From an uncultured Methanomethylovorans sp. (GTDB lineage Archaea; Halobacteriota; Methanosarcinia; Methanosarcinales; Methanosarcinaceae): a stretch of DNA of 16,955 bases. The stretch spans positions 1 to 16,955 of the forward strand of contig CALBTS010000510.1 in the NCBI GenBank assembly GCA_937968035.1, given 5' to 3'. Positions 1 to 7,620 of this stretch are shown piece by piece; position 1 is the first letter of the stretch, and each line of letters starts with the position of its first letter. The notes beneath the pieces are model-generated. The model had not been told where the DNA came from. It made no database searches and saw nothing but the letters and a program-made list of their open reading frames with translations. Made by a program: the position numbers and the translations under genes.

Positions 1-25
1 TCACATAAGCGGTTGATAATCTTCG

Positions 26-67
26 CTCCCCAGCTAGGACTTGAACCTAGGACCCCCTGATTAACAG
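26..67 (-). other. Attachment site: 3' half of tRNA-Asn (GUU)
   Basis: Read on the minus strand, this is the 3' half of a tRNA: anticodon loop CTGTTAA (67-61, anticodon GTT), the 3' strand of the anticodon stem, a short variable region, a T stem-loop with paired CTAGG/CCTAG around TTCAAGT (50-34), the 3' acceptor strand CTGGGGA and discriminator G at 26. Upstream of the loop the sequence (TTTAC) cannot pair with the anticodon stem, and no D-arm or 5' acceptor strand follows. The gene is therefore cut at the anticodon loop, a standard crossover point for tyrosine integrases that use tRNA genes. Because the fragment is the displaced 3' half, the chromosome lies to its left and the element to its right. 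The intact tRNA should be at the far end of the element, outside this window. Confidence 0.85.
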
Positions 68-286
68 GTAAATCCAACGGTTTCCACGGGTATACACATA
101 TTTGTATCTGTTTGTACCAATTAGTTTTGTTGTATCTTAATTGTAAAATATTACACGGATTTATTCCGATTTGGTGGAAATACTGGCACCAAAGCTGGCA
201 CCTTTTCAGGAATTCATTGTTAATGTGATCAGAATACGAAATTTGTATTAGGATCATTGATTGGGTGATGAATATAGACCGTAGTT
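68..286. other. Non-coding element terminus next to the attachment site
   Basis: No convincing gene is visible in these roughly 220 bases. They hold a direct repeat CTGGCACC (183-190 and 195-202, 12 bp apart), two TTTGTA words at about 100-115, and a distant inverted pair TTTCCAC (81-87) and GTGGAAA (174-180). Small repeats beside an attachment core could be arm-type integrase or accessory-protein sites, but that is inference from position only. Confidence 0.4.
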
Positions 287-916
287 TCATTTGAATTTAA
301 AAGTGGATTTACATTTTTCAAATTCTTGCTGCCAATTTGCCGAATCAGACACTCTATATTCAAAGTTCAAACTATGCTGCTTGCTGTAGTTAAAGAATAT
401 GTAGAATTCTGAAAAAGTAGATGGTTTCCCATTAACTTGTCTAGTGTAATTGAAATACAGACATTTATATTTACTTAATGAAGATATTTTAAGATCTGTC
501 CATTTTAATAATTGGGCATTCATGGATCTGCACATTGATATAATCTCATTTTTGTACATGGCATTTAATTCATTTAATTCTGAAGCTAAAGCATCTAATT
601 CACCGAGCTTCGGAAAATCTCCAGGACTAGCAGTTATTGTCTTGATAATTACCCTGGCATATGTATCAAAGTTTCCAAATGAATTAAGTCCTTTCTGTTG
701 GAATATGATTCTTTCACCTTCAACCATATACTCTTTTTTTGCCTCATCAACAATCTTTTTATATAATCCACTTTGAACTTCCATTGAAGGTGGAAGTTGG
801 ATTATACCCCAATTGGAGATGTTTATAATCTCCCAAGAGGAAGTCTGGCTGTGGGCAGATAATGAGATTGTTAATATAAAAACAGCAGTTAGAATTTTTT
901 CATTTCGATTGATCAA
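287..916 (-). CDS. Exported protein of unknown function
   Basis: I do not recognise a family. The preferred start is the TTG at 916, which overlaps the TGA stop of the upstream J-domain gene as TTGA. It yields a compact signal peptide: charged INRNEK, hydrophobic [13 protein letters not shown], then a likely cleavage after AHSQ. An in-frame ATG at 949 is possible but would put about 11 extra residues before the signal and a 37-base overlap. The predicted mature protein is about 185 residues, mixed alpha/beta in appearance, with no transmembrane segment after the signal and no catalytic motif I can name. It is the last gene of a three-gene unit with the J-domain and small membrane proteins, so it may act in the periplasm or outside the cell. 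Confidence 0.7.
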   Translation of the reverse strand: MINRNEKILTAVFILTISLSAHSQTSSWEIINISNWGIIQLPPSMEVQSGLYKKIVDEAKKEYMVEGERIIFQQKGLNSFGNFDTYARVIIKTITASPGDFPKLGELDALASELNELNAMYKNEIISMCRSMNAQLLKWTDLKISSLSKYKCLYFNYTRQVNGKPSTFSEFYIFFNYSKQHSLNFEYRVSDSANWQQEFEKCKSTFKFK

Positions 917-1503
917 TGTTTGTCCCAGTTCTTTTGGGCTAGTCTCCAAATAATGATACCAATCGGCAGGATGATTATTCCTATGACAGGATTACCAATC
1001 TCGCCTTTAGATGTTAATCCGATTACTAAATTCCCACACCCTCCCATGGCCAATAAAATACCAACATAATAAAGTAAAGTGTTCCCTAAATGGAACCCTG
1101 TTTCTTTAACAAAGCCTATGACCATTTTTGAAAAATCATCAAATGTCATATTTGCATACTCGTTTCCTTGATCTCTTGCTTTCTTTGACCAGTTATTTAA
1201 ATCTGGATCATTAAAAGCAGTGGAATTATTTTGACTATAATCATGCTGATAACTGGGCTCTTCATGGGCTACATACTCTTCTCTATAATGGTAATCATAT
1301 TCTCTGTCATATTTTTGACGAGCTTCATCATCATAAAGGATTAGGTATGCTTCATTTACCTCAATGAATCTTTGAGCGGCATCAGGATTTTTGTTGCGGT
1401 CAGGATGATATTGTAAAGCCAGCTGCCTGAAGGCTTTCTTTATTTCTTCTTTTGTTGCATTTTTTCGTAATCCTAACCTTTTGTAATAATCTGGGAATTT
1501 CAC
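913..1503 (-). CDS. Membrane-anchored J-domain (DnaJ-like) co-chaperone
   Basis: Residues 1-66 form a J domain: YYKRLGL at the start, the helix II run [14 protein letters not shown], the catalytic HPD at 33-35 (context QYHPDRN), and helix III ending in [12 protein letters not shown] domains stimulate the ATPase of an Hsp70 (DnaK). There is no Gly/Phe region, zinc finger or peptide-binding domain, so it is not a full DnaJ. A polar, Asn/Tyr-rich linker of about 70 residues leads to two hydrophobic segments (about 143-163 and 171-188), which should anchor it in the inner membrane with the J domain cytoplasmic. The start is GTG and overlaps the upstream stop as GTGA; the end overlaps the next gene as TTGA. 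The client and the Hsp70 partner are unknown. Confidence 0.9.
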   Translation of the reverse strand: MKFPDYYKRLGLRKNATKEEIKKAFRQLALQYHPDRNKNPDAAQRFIEVNEAYLILYDDEARQKYDREYDYHYREEYVAHEEPSYQHDYSQNNSTAFNDPDLNNWSKKARDQGNEYANMTFDDFSKMVIGFVKETGFHLGNTLLYYVGILLAMGGCGNLVIGLTSKGEIGNPVIGIIILPIGIIIWRLAQKNWDKH

Positions 1504-1703
1504 TTTTTAAGTGTTATATCTTTCTGATCCTTATTTTCATCAGCTTTCCCTTTCTTGCTAAATAATGCAGAGTATAACCCCCATAAAGCTAATGCACCAA
1601 CTGCATAGACCGCTCCAGCACCTGACTCTTTTAAAATTGCTCCAATCATGCCAATTACAATAATTGCAATTACGAAAATGACGATTTTACCACCTTTACT
1701 CAT
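1500..1703 (-). CDS. Small two-helix membrane protein
   Basis: This 67-residue protein has two hydrophobic stretches (about residues 7-25 and 31-49), a basic N-terminus (MSKGGK) and a charged lysine-rich tail. It is first in a tight unit with the J-domain gene (GTGA overlap, 1500-1503) and the exported protein. A perfect interrupted palindrome lies 10 bases upstream of the start. No family is recognised. A membrane partner for the J-domain protein is a reasonable inference from coupling, nothing more. Confidence 0.7.
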   Translation of the reverse strand: MSKGGKIVIFVIAIIVIGMIGAILKESGAGAVYAVGALALWGLYSALFSKKGKADENKDQKDITLKK

Positions 1704-1712
1704 GATTTTAAG

Positions 1713-1727
1713 AATTAAGTCTTAATT
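1713..1727. promoter_or_regulatory. Palindrome upstream of the three-gene unit
   Basis: AATTAAG-T-CTTAATT is a perfect 7-bp inverted repeat around one base, ending 10 bases before the first start codon of the unit. Its position fits an operator. It is AT-rich and short, so chance is possible, and no TAnnTTTG box was found nearby. Confidence 0.3.
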
Positions 1728-1847
1728 TATACTTATGTTCATCAATACTAGGTTTACTTTGTTTTGTAATCGGGTATAAACATGAACTGATTTGTTCTAA
1801 AATACCTCATGTTGTTATATATTGACGCTAATAATCTATTCTTTAAA

Positions 1848-2657
1848 TCAGATCTTTGAAATTACAGCAATTATGTCAGCTTCGATTGTGAAAGTAGTAA
1901 TTTCAAACTTAAAATCATTCAGTTTATCTATTATCCGTATCTCTCTCAATACTTTTTCAACTTCATCCTCGGGCACTAAAATATCAGTAATATCATCGGA
2001 TGAGAAATCAATAAATCCCACGCATTCATTTCTCGATGCATCACTTTTATAATCAATGAACTCCTCTTTGGTTAAATAAGACTTTGGTATAAGAAATGTA
2101 TTGGGTTTATATCTCCATTCCCTTTCATCATAAAACTTATAATTACTTTCTTTAAATCCAGTTGATATTTTTTCATAATACCCCATGTATGGTTTTATGA
2201 ACATCATTAAATCAATTAGTTGATCATATAAGTTAATTACTTGAGATATTACTTTTTTATCATTTGTTTCATTCACCCTATTAAAAATCTCTCTTAGATG
2301 AACATTATTACCATGAATGTTCTTAGCAACCGATTCAAGAATAATTTTCGATTCAGCCTCCTTTGGTAGGTATAATATTGGGCACATTGCCTGTTGTTCT
2401 CCCCAAGTCTTTGAAAGCCCAATAGCATATTTACCGTATACTTTAATGTGCTTATTAACAAGGCTTAGTGGAATATCGCAGAAACAAACAACAGGAAATG
2501 CAAATTCATCTGTTATGTTTATAGTTTCATCGAATAATCCCAACTTTTCCAACGAATATCTAATCTGGAATCCATTAGTTAATATTCCAACAAGATTTTC
2601 AAAGGCATGTGTGTAATGAAAAAGTCTATTTAGACTCAATTGGGTATCCTTTTCCAT
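1848..2657 (-). CDS. AbiGi-like abortive-infection protein
   Basis: The 269-residue protein resembles the family described as putative abortive phage resistance protein AbiGi. Visible landmarks are LFHYTHAFENLVGIL (12-26), NGFQIRYSLE (28-37), PVVCFCDIPLS (55-65), YGKYAIGLSKTWG (74-86), PILYLPKE (93-100) and FYDEREWRY (175-183). AbiGi was described as one partner of a two-gene phage-exclusion system with AbiGii. No AbiGii-like gene is adjacent here. Upstream, 35 bases away on the same strand, is the protease/TPR lipoprotein gene, but a promoter-like box between them suggests separate expression. The molecular activity of the family is not known to me. Family assignment is from memory of the motif pattern. 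Confidence 0.7.
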   Translation of the reverse strand: MEKDTQLSLNRLFHYTHAFENLVGILTNGFQIRYSLEKLGLFDETINITDEFAFPVVCFCDIPLSLVNKHIKVYGKYAIGLSKTWGEQQAMCPILYLPKEAESKIILESVAKNIHGNNVHLREIFNRVNETNDKKVISQVINLYDQLIDLMMFIKPYMGYYEKISTGFKESNYKFYDEREWRYKPNTFLIPKSYLTKEEFIDYKSDASRNECVGFIDFSSDDITDILVPEDEVEKVLREIRIIDKLNDFKFEITTFTIEADIIAVISKI

Positions 2658-2673
2658 TTATAATAGACAATAA

Positions 2674-2681
2674 CAAACTTA
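2674..2681 (-). promoter_or_regulatory. Candidate -7 promoter box for the AbiGi-like gene
   Basis: On the minus strand this reads TAAGTTTG, an exact match to the Bacteroidota -7 consensus TAnnTTTG. A TTG lies 18 bases upstream, close to the usual -33 spacing. The box sits 17 bases before the ATG at 2657 and would give a very short leader. It implies the AbiGi-like gene can be transcribed independently of the protease gene. Confidence 0.45.
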
Positions 2682-2692
2682 AAATGAAATGC

Positions 2693-4312
2693 TTAACGGC
2701 AATATTTATTGTACCATTCTCTTATGGTGGCTCTTGCCTCGGCAGATTCCTCTAAACTATATGCCATTTCGAAGTCCTTACAAGCAGACCGATCCTGTAG
2801 CCACAATTTAGCAACTGCTCTTTGAAAATAAATGTAACCTGATTTTTCTCTCTTCGAATCGATTACTTTATTGAGATCTGAAATTGCTTCTTTCCATAAT
2901 TCCTTTCCCATATAGAGGCCTGCTCTGTAAGCATAATATTCAGGTTGATTATTATTTAATTGAATTGCAGAAGTTATATTTTTCAGAGCTTCTTCAGAAT
3001 TGTCGTTTAATAGATTTATAAAATAGAGATTAAAATAATAATGGTCGTTAGTAGGATTGATTTCAAGAGCTTTATTAATGTGCAACAATGCATCCAAATT
3101 ATTACCTAAAATAAATGACACTATACCAGCCAGGTTATGAGCATAGTCATTCTTGTTATTCCTTGCTGCGAAATCCCTGAAAATCGTATAGGCCTCTATG
3201 TAGTTTTCTTCTGTAAGATATGAAAGGCCTGTTTGAAAGTAGAAATCATTGATAAAGCTATTATCTTTTAATGAAAATGCCTCGTATCTATTTAAATCTA
3301 AATTATTAAAAGCCCAATTTCCGCCTTCCATCCCTTCGTAAATATTTAATATTTTACTATCTCCTATTGCTGGGAAATATAGCTTAAACCTTTTGGCTTC
3401 ACCAAGTTTTAAGTAAGTTGGATTTTCAGCTGACCCTCCTATTGTGGCGTCATAAATTAAGTACTTCTTTTTTGATATTTTATCTTCAATTTTAAACGAC
3501 TGATCTGGATCATCAATAACAGTAAATATGAATGCACTATCACCAAATGCAAGTGAAGTATTAATAAATGTCAGGTTCAAAACAGTATTCTTCTCGTTTA
3601 CTTCAATAGAATTAAGAATCAAGTTCGACTCTGTGGGGCTAGCTTCATTAATTATATAGAGATTTCTGTTAGTTTCACTGGATAAATTATAATCTACATT
3701 ATTTTCCAATTTATTATATCCTTCAATAAAGTAACCAAAGTTAAGATTTTGACCTTCAGTATGTTGAAAAGAAGCAATCGCAAATACCTTTCCAGTCATA
3801 TCCATTATTGGACTTCCACTATTCCCAGGTGAAATAGGTGCAGATATTTGGATAATCTTGTTAGCTTCCTGAATTCCAGAAACTATCCCCTTAGAAACTG
3901 TATTAGCTAACCCTTCTGGAGATCCGATAACAAATATATCTGATCCTTTGGGCGGCACCTTATACATTATTTTTAAAGTAGGAAATCTGACTTTTGAAGT
4001 ACTAATTTTAAATTCAGCGAGATCAAAATCCTCGGAAATCCTTGTTATTCTCTCAATTTGATAGGTACTGTCATTTATGTCCCGAATAAAAGCAAATTTT
4101 GCATTACTCAGTACATGAAGATTTGTCAATCCAGTACCATCTTTATTAATAAAGAATCCTGACCCCCTTGAAGCTGGAGCACCATACTCATCATAAGAAA
4201 AGACTTGAAAAATAGCTTTTTCATTTTTTGAGACTAAATTATCAAGCCTATTGCCACCCTGACATGAGCTAAAGAAAACGATTATTAGATATAATAATAT
4301 AAGATTTCTCAT
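2693..4312 (-). CDS. Trypsin-like serine protease / TPR lipoprotein
   Basis: I chose the ATG at 4312 because it directly opens a lipoprotein signal (MRNLILLYLIIVFF, lipobox FSSC, Cys17); the frame extends to a GTG at 4333. Residues about 27-190 are a trypsin/HtrA-like fold with an apparent triad: His66 in TNLHVLSN, Asp97 in EDFDLAEF and Ser165 in PGNSGSP. There is no PDZ domain. A middle region of about 130 residues of unknown fold follows, and about 350-520 contains four to five TPR-like helical pairs, for example ALLHINKALEINP. The protein is probably lipid-anchored in the periplasm. A combined protease and TPR suggests that binding to the repeats directs or gates cleavage, but the substrate is unknown. 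The next gene on the same strand encodes the AbiGi-like protein. Confidence 0.85.
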   Translation of the reverse strand: MRNLILLYLIIVFFSSCQGGNRLDNLVSKNEKAIFQVFSYDEYGAPASRGSGFFINKDGTGLTNLHVLSNAKFAFIRDINDSTYQIERITRISEDFDLAEFKISTSKVRFPTLKIMYKVPPKGSDIFVIGSPEGLANTVSKGIVSGIQEANKIIQISAPISPGNSGSPIMDMTGKVFAIASFQHTEGQNLNFGYFIEGYNKLENNVDYNLSSETNRNLYIINEASPTESNLILNSIEVNEKNTVLNLTFINTSLAFGDSAFIFTVIDDPDQSFKIEDKISKKKYLIYDATIGGSAENPTYLKLGEAKRFKLYFPAIGDSKILNIYEGMEGGNWAFNNLDLNRYEAFSLKDNSFINDFYFQTGLSYLTEENYIEAYTIFRDFAARNNKNDYAHNLAGIVSFILGNNLDALLHINKALEINPTNDHYYFNLYFINLLNDNSEEALKNITSAIQLNNNQPEYYAYRAGLYMGKELWKEAISDLNKVIDSKREKSGYIYFQRAVAKLWLQDRSACKDFEMAYSLEESAEARATIREWYNKYCR

Positions 4313-4388
4313 GGCATGAATTTTAATAGACACATATCCGTTTTATAATAAAGTCATGATAGTCAAAGGCCTAATGTATAAGTCTCAA

Positions 4389-4404
4389 GCCCTGTACATA
4401 GGGC
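4389..4404. other. Short hairpin between the RES gene and the protease gene
   Basis: GCCCT-gtacat-AGGGC forms a 5-bp stem with a 6-base loop, about 100 bases past the RES stop on the minus strand. In that direction no clear U-tract follows (TTGAGACTT), so it is at best a weak terminator for the glycosylase/zinc-ribbon/RES operon. Nothing else is evident in 4313-4504. Confidence 0.3.
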
Positions 4405-4504
4405 GTTAATCTTTCCTTTTTATCGAACGGCTGATCGGCCAACTTATGTCTTGCTTATAAAGTTAAACAAATTTGACCAAATAAAAGAATTACATGGTAC
4501 GACT

Positions 4505-5398
4505 TCACAATAAGCCAACCCTTTTCAGACCTACTTCCCTCGAGACATAACTCTGCCCAGTAGCCTTTTCATAAATAATCGAACCGTTCTCTTCTATTCT
4601 ACCAACCGTGTCACTCCCTAGGAAAATTTGGTCTTTGTTCTTATATAGCGTACATTCTCCAACATGAACTAATTTCAATTTTGAAACCGATTCTGGTTTA
4701 ATTGCAACATTAATTCCTTCTCCTGCCAATTTTACACTAGGGTAAAGAACCCCATCGAATCCGAAATCAGTTACTATCTCAGAATAACATGATGAGATCA
4801 AATAATCAAAATCTTTGTCAGGAGAAACAACTTTCGCAAATTGTTCCCCAAGGTATTCTGTAATTAACCTTGTGGATTCTTCTTTATCAGGATGATCCTT
4901 CATAAAAATATCGAATTGGGATTGTAGTTTCTTGGATAGTTCTGTAGGTCTGTCAAAATTTTTATAATGTACTAAAGAGAGTAGACTTATATCTTCTTCA
5001 ACTTCCCAGACACTAAAAGTAACAAGTTGCTGTCCCACGGTTTCATTATCACGGGCAAATTCACTTAGCTCATATATTATTGTGATTCTTGCAGTCGCAG
5101 GTTCTTTTTCACCTAAGATTTCAGGTACGATTGAACCATAAAACATCGTTCTATTTGGGGTACTTGCCCTCATGTATGTTTTATTGTATTCAGATGGCTT
5201 AAAGGAGACCTTTGATATCTTATCGTACTGATGTGGTTTGTCATTAATCCTACCTCTTAAAATTGTTTTACCTGGATGCAGATCAGTGATAATTACCCCA
5301 ATGCTTCCAAGCTGTTTTAACAACTCCTTTACCTCATCTGCTGGATACTGTGATAGGTCCAAACTTGAGAGCCTTCCAATAATCTCTTTGTATGTCAT
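4505..5398 (-). CDS. RES-domain protein (NAD-consuming toxin family)
   Basis: The 297-residue protein has the pattern of a RES domain: arginines in ILRGRIN (47-52), a YMRASTPNRTMFYGSI stretch (75-90) like the usual GxPxLYxA segment, acidic residues in the FSVWEVEEDISLL strand (128-140), and FDGVLYPSVK (214-223) followed by GINVAIKP (228-235), close to the family's GIxYPSxR...NxxLF end. RES proteins characterised in toxin-antitoxin pairs degrade NAD+ or ADP-ribosylate a target. The usual Xre-like antitoxin partner is absent. Instead the gene follows a double zinc-ribbon gene by 8 bases and ends an operon headed by a glycosylase-like gene. An N-terminal helical extension of about 40 residues precedes the domain. 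Assignment is by eye. Confidence 0.65.
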   Translation of the reverse strand: MTYKEIIGRLSSLDLSQYPADEVKELLKQLGSIGVIITDLHPGKTILRGRINDKPHQYDKISKVSFKPSEYNKTYMRASTPNRTMFYGSIVPEILGEKEPATARITIIYELSEFARDNETVGQQLVTFSVWEVEEDISLLSLVHYKNFDRPTELSKKLQSQFDIFMKDHPDKEESTRLITEYLGEQFAKVVSPDKDFDYLISSCYSEIVTDFGFDGVLYPSVKLAGEGINVAIKPESVSKLKLVHVGECTLYKNKDQIFLGSDTVGRIEENGSIIYEKATGQSYVSREVGLKRVGLL

Positions 5399-5406
5399 TG
5401 ATACTA

Positions 5407-6360
5407 TTAATTATGTCTGAAATGATCTTTTATTATTGTTCCTAGCTCTCTCAAATAATCGATTGTATTTAACAACTCCTCATGAGTTAATGGATATTTC
5501 ATTCCAATCATATTCTTGTACGCAGGCACCTTGATGATGAAGTCATTGTCGATAACTCCCATGTTATGCTCAAATATATGTCTGACTTGAAATATTTTAA
5601 CTAAATGTCTGAAATTTGAATGCTTAGATGAAATGAGATTATTGAGCCTTTGATTCAGAAGGGTAATATTTTGAAACAAATTCTTAGGATCAGCGGGATA
5701 GTTATTTGGATTTCTAAGTCTTAATTCTTTCCCGAGACCATCAAATGCTGCAATGGTTGAAGATAAGATTAATCCCATCGTTTGTTCTCTAATATCTGCA
5801 TGTACATCTGGTCTTATTAAAATTGAAATTAGTTTTTGTGTTGTATCTAATGACTTATCATACATCTGAAAAGCATTGAATTCGGTGCAGTCAGGGCACT
5901 TTGAAAACACCCCAAATATTGCAAATTCTAATCCGCAATTATCACAAACCACGACTGTTTCAAGTTCTTTTTCAGTGTAATACTTGGTAGGGAAATTAAA
6001 ACCAGACATTCTGGTATTAACTTTAAACTTGATCGCACTATTTCTTGTGCTCCTTTCCAGATCTTTGATGCTATCCGTCAGTCTCCTTATTGAAGGGTTA
6101 ATGATTTGTTGAAAGACCTTTTGATAAGCAATGCTTTCAGCATATCTTATTTGATCTTTGGTTAAAAAAGTGTCAGATCCTCCTTCATAGTCACAATAGG
6201 GACAATGGCAATGATCAGTGAGTAACCCTGTGCCTGGTTTTATCTTGAAATACTTCTTGCACTCAAGACATTCCCTGCCTACCATTCCTTCATTATCCAA
6301 AGGGAAATCTACAGATATCGCGATTTTATCCTTCACGAGAATTGTCCATTCAACTGTCAA
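5407..6360 (-). CDS. Double zinc-ribbon protein, unknown function
   Basis: Two four-cysteine sites are visible. The first is CLEC (31-34) with CPYC (53-56), preceded by His50 and Cys51. The second, near residues 137-154, is CDNC followed by CPDC. The spacing fits zinc ribbons that bind nucleic acid or stabilise interactions. The C-terminal half is helical, with a Leu/Asn-rich core and a conserved-looking IFEHNMGV segment. The TTG start at 6360 overlaps the TGA of the upstream glycosylase-like gene as TTGA, and the RES gene begins 8 bases after its stop, so the three are very likely co-transcribed and translationally coupled. It could be a nucleic-acid sensor or an antitoxin-like partner of the RES protein; neither can be shown here. 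Confidence 0.75.
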   Translation of the reverse strand: MTVEWTILVKDKIAISVDFPLDNEGMVGRECLECKKYFKIKPGTGLLTDHCHCPYCDYEGGSDTFLTKDQIRYAESIAYQKVFQQIINPSIRRLTDSIKDLERSTRNSAIKFKVNTRMSGFNFPTKYYTEKELETVVVCDNCGLEFAIFGVFSKCPDCTEFNAFQMYDKSLDTTQKLISILIRPDVHADIREQTMGLILSSTIAAFDGLGKELRLRNPNNYPADPKNLFQNITLLNQRLNNLISSKHSNFRHLVKIFQVRHIFEHNMGVIDNDFIIKVPAYKNMIGMKYPLTHEELLNTIDYLRELGTIIKDHFRHN

Positions 6361-7151
6361 AGTCTTTCATTATCATCGGTGGACGAAATCCAAATATCAT
6401 GAAGTTTTCCCCATTTTGAACTTGAGGCCCCTAGTCTATCGGCTTGTCTGGGATGGCAGAGTGAGATTACTTTGTAGGATTTGCCTTTGATATTTATCGG
6501 ATTGACCTTCCCATAAGTGTCTTTAGTATCACCAAACTGTGCAAGTCGTGAATATGTCCTGTCAAAGTACCTTAAAAACCAATAGATTGGAAGGTCTCCC
6601 AGAAGTAATAAGGTTTCCGCTTTGGAGTCCTCAAGCTCTTGAAGAATTTCAGCCCGTCTTGAAGCAGAATTCAAATCCTTCTTTTGGAATAGTGGAATCG
6701 TCGCAGGTTTTAAGTTATGCTTTCGAATAAGCTCTTGTGTGTAGTTACTCTTTATTGCCTTCTTCTGATTCTCATTTACCCGAGAATACGGTAGAAGGTC
6801 ACAGAGCCAAACATCACCCCGAGTGAGACCAAGTGGCTTCAGGAACTTCTCATCCAGAGCCCTTCCTGATGGCCCGTTCAAGACTGGATTTTTCGGTACA
6901 GTAAGTTTTCCTAGCTCTGTTGGGATTGTAATTTTAAGGATCTCAGATTCGGCGTTTTCTCCTCTCCAGAAGATTTCAGGTTCACTGGCGACAGCCAAGG
7001 CTGACACTACTTGAATTCCGTCTTTGTCAACCCATCTTGCATGGACTGCACTAGCATATACTCCAAGTACGAAGGCCTTTTTGGGAGATCTGTCTTTTTG
7101 TTCGACTTTCCTTAGTTCCTGGCCAAACGGGAAAAAATACCTTTCTGCCAT
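6357..7151 (-). CDS. Uracil-DNA-glycosylase-superfamily-like protein
   Basis: The start at the ATG 7151 (MAERYFFPFGQ) gives 264 residues. The frame opens upstream to 7241, but those 30 residues look unlike the family. FVLGVYASAVHARW (27-40) corresponds to UDG motif A, the water-activating loop, although the catalytic Asp/Asn position is occupied by other residues. LCHPRQADRLG (231-241) corresponds to motif B, the DNA-intercalation loop, with the conserved HP. Between them lie DVWLCDLLPYSR (113-124) and LLLLGDLPIYW (181-191), as in the alpha/beta core of the superfamily. The family excises damaged or modified bases, but this divergent subgroup may do something else. It heads the operon with zinc-ribbon (TTGA overlap, 6357-6360) and RES genes. 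Confidence 0.75.
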   Translation of the reverse strand: MAERYFFPFGQELRKVEQKDRSPKKAFVLGVYASAVHARWVDKDGIQVVSALAVASEPEIFWRGENAESEILKITIPTELGKLTVPKNPVLNGPSGRALDEKFLKPLGLTRGDVWLCDLLPYSRVNENQKKAIKSNYTQELIRKHNLKPATIPLFQKKDLNSASRRAEILQELEDSKAETLLLLGDLPIYWFLRYFDRTYSRLAQFGDTKDTYGKVNPINIKGKSYKVISLCHPRQADRLGASSSKWGKLHDIWISSTDDNERL

Positions 7152-7275
7152 ATAATCTGTTACTATGAATATCAGAAATTGACTGAGAGGTATTAAAGTT
7201 AAACATATTTCCTTAGACAAAGGGTTCTGGGAGGCTTTCACCTTTGTATAAACATCTTCCTAACTCAAGGGAGCA

Positions 7276-7620
7276 TTAGTTGATATCATGTGTCTTTTCA
7301 ATGTCCAGAATTACCAGATAATGCCCAGTAACTATGGAATTGAAAGGAGCTAGCTTGTCTCCGATATTGCTTTGTGGCACTTTACCTCCTCTCCAAGTAG
7401 AAGCGGAACAATCTCTTTTAATTTCCTAGGGTATCTGACGCTTGATTTTGGATTGTATTTTTTCCATTTCGAATAGAATGATGTCAACAAGGTCTTTGTG
7501 GCGTATACCATGGTCATTAACCGTCTTGTTTATAACTGATCTCGCCATTCCCAAACCTTCCTCCTAGTTTTGCAGAGCAAAAATCTTTACATTATCTTCT
7601 TCGATATAGTTAAATAAGTC
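7276..7620 (-). pseudogene. Decayed integrase C-terminal fragment
   Basis: A single minus-strand frame of 115 codons, interrupted by two amber codons (7566-7564 and 7428-7426), resembles the C-terminal third of the intact integrase at 7860-9068. Matches include NSIVTGHYL near its end against NSIVTEHYL, then a LDIEKTHDIN tail against LDLEETFEIN, KVPQSNIGDKL against KVSKDDIGDML, RDCSAST against RECYAST, and IEEDNVKIFAL against IEKIGVKDSPFIL. The reading frame ends at TAA 7278-7276. There is no catalytic N-terminal half and no upstream start. The DNA has diverged strongly from the intact gene, so this is the remains of a different, older integrase rather than a recent duplication. It begins where the preceding integrase-repeat ORF loses its expected ending. 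Confidence 0.75.

Noticed and set aside
450..776. Plus-strand ORF of 108 codons
   Set aside because: Lies wholly opposite the exported-protein gene, has no family-like motif and looks like an antisense shadow.
917..949. Upstream ATG start for the exported protein
   Set aside because: Would push the signal peptide inwards and overlap the J-domain gene by 37 bases; the TTG at 916 in a TTGA overlap explains the signal better.
4389..4404. Intrinsic terminator for the RES operon
   Set aside because: The 5-bp stem has no U-run in the direction of transcription; kept only as a hairpin.
7152..7241. Upstream start of the glycosylase-like protein
   Set aside because: The extra 30 residues are hydrophobic and unlike the family; MAERYFFPFGQ at 7151 is a better beginning.
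7276..7520. Separate 50-odd-residue ORF starting near 7511 (MVYATKTLL...)
   Set aside because: It is in a different frame from the integrase-like codons, which explain the region much better.
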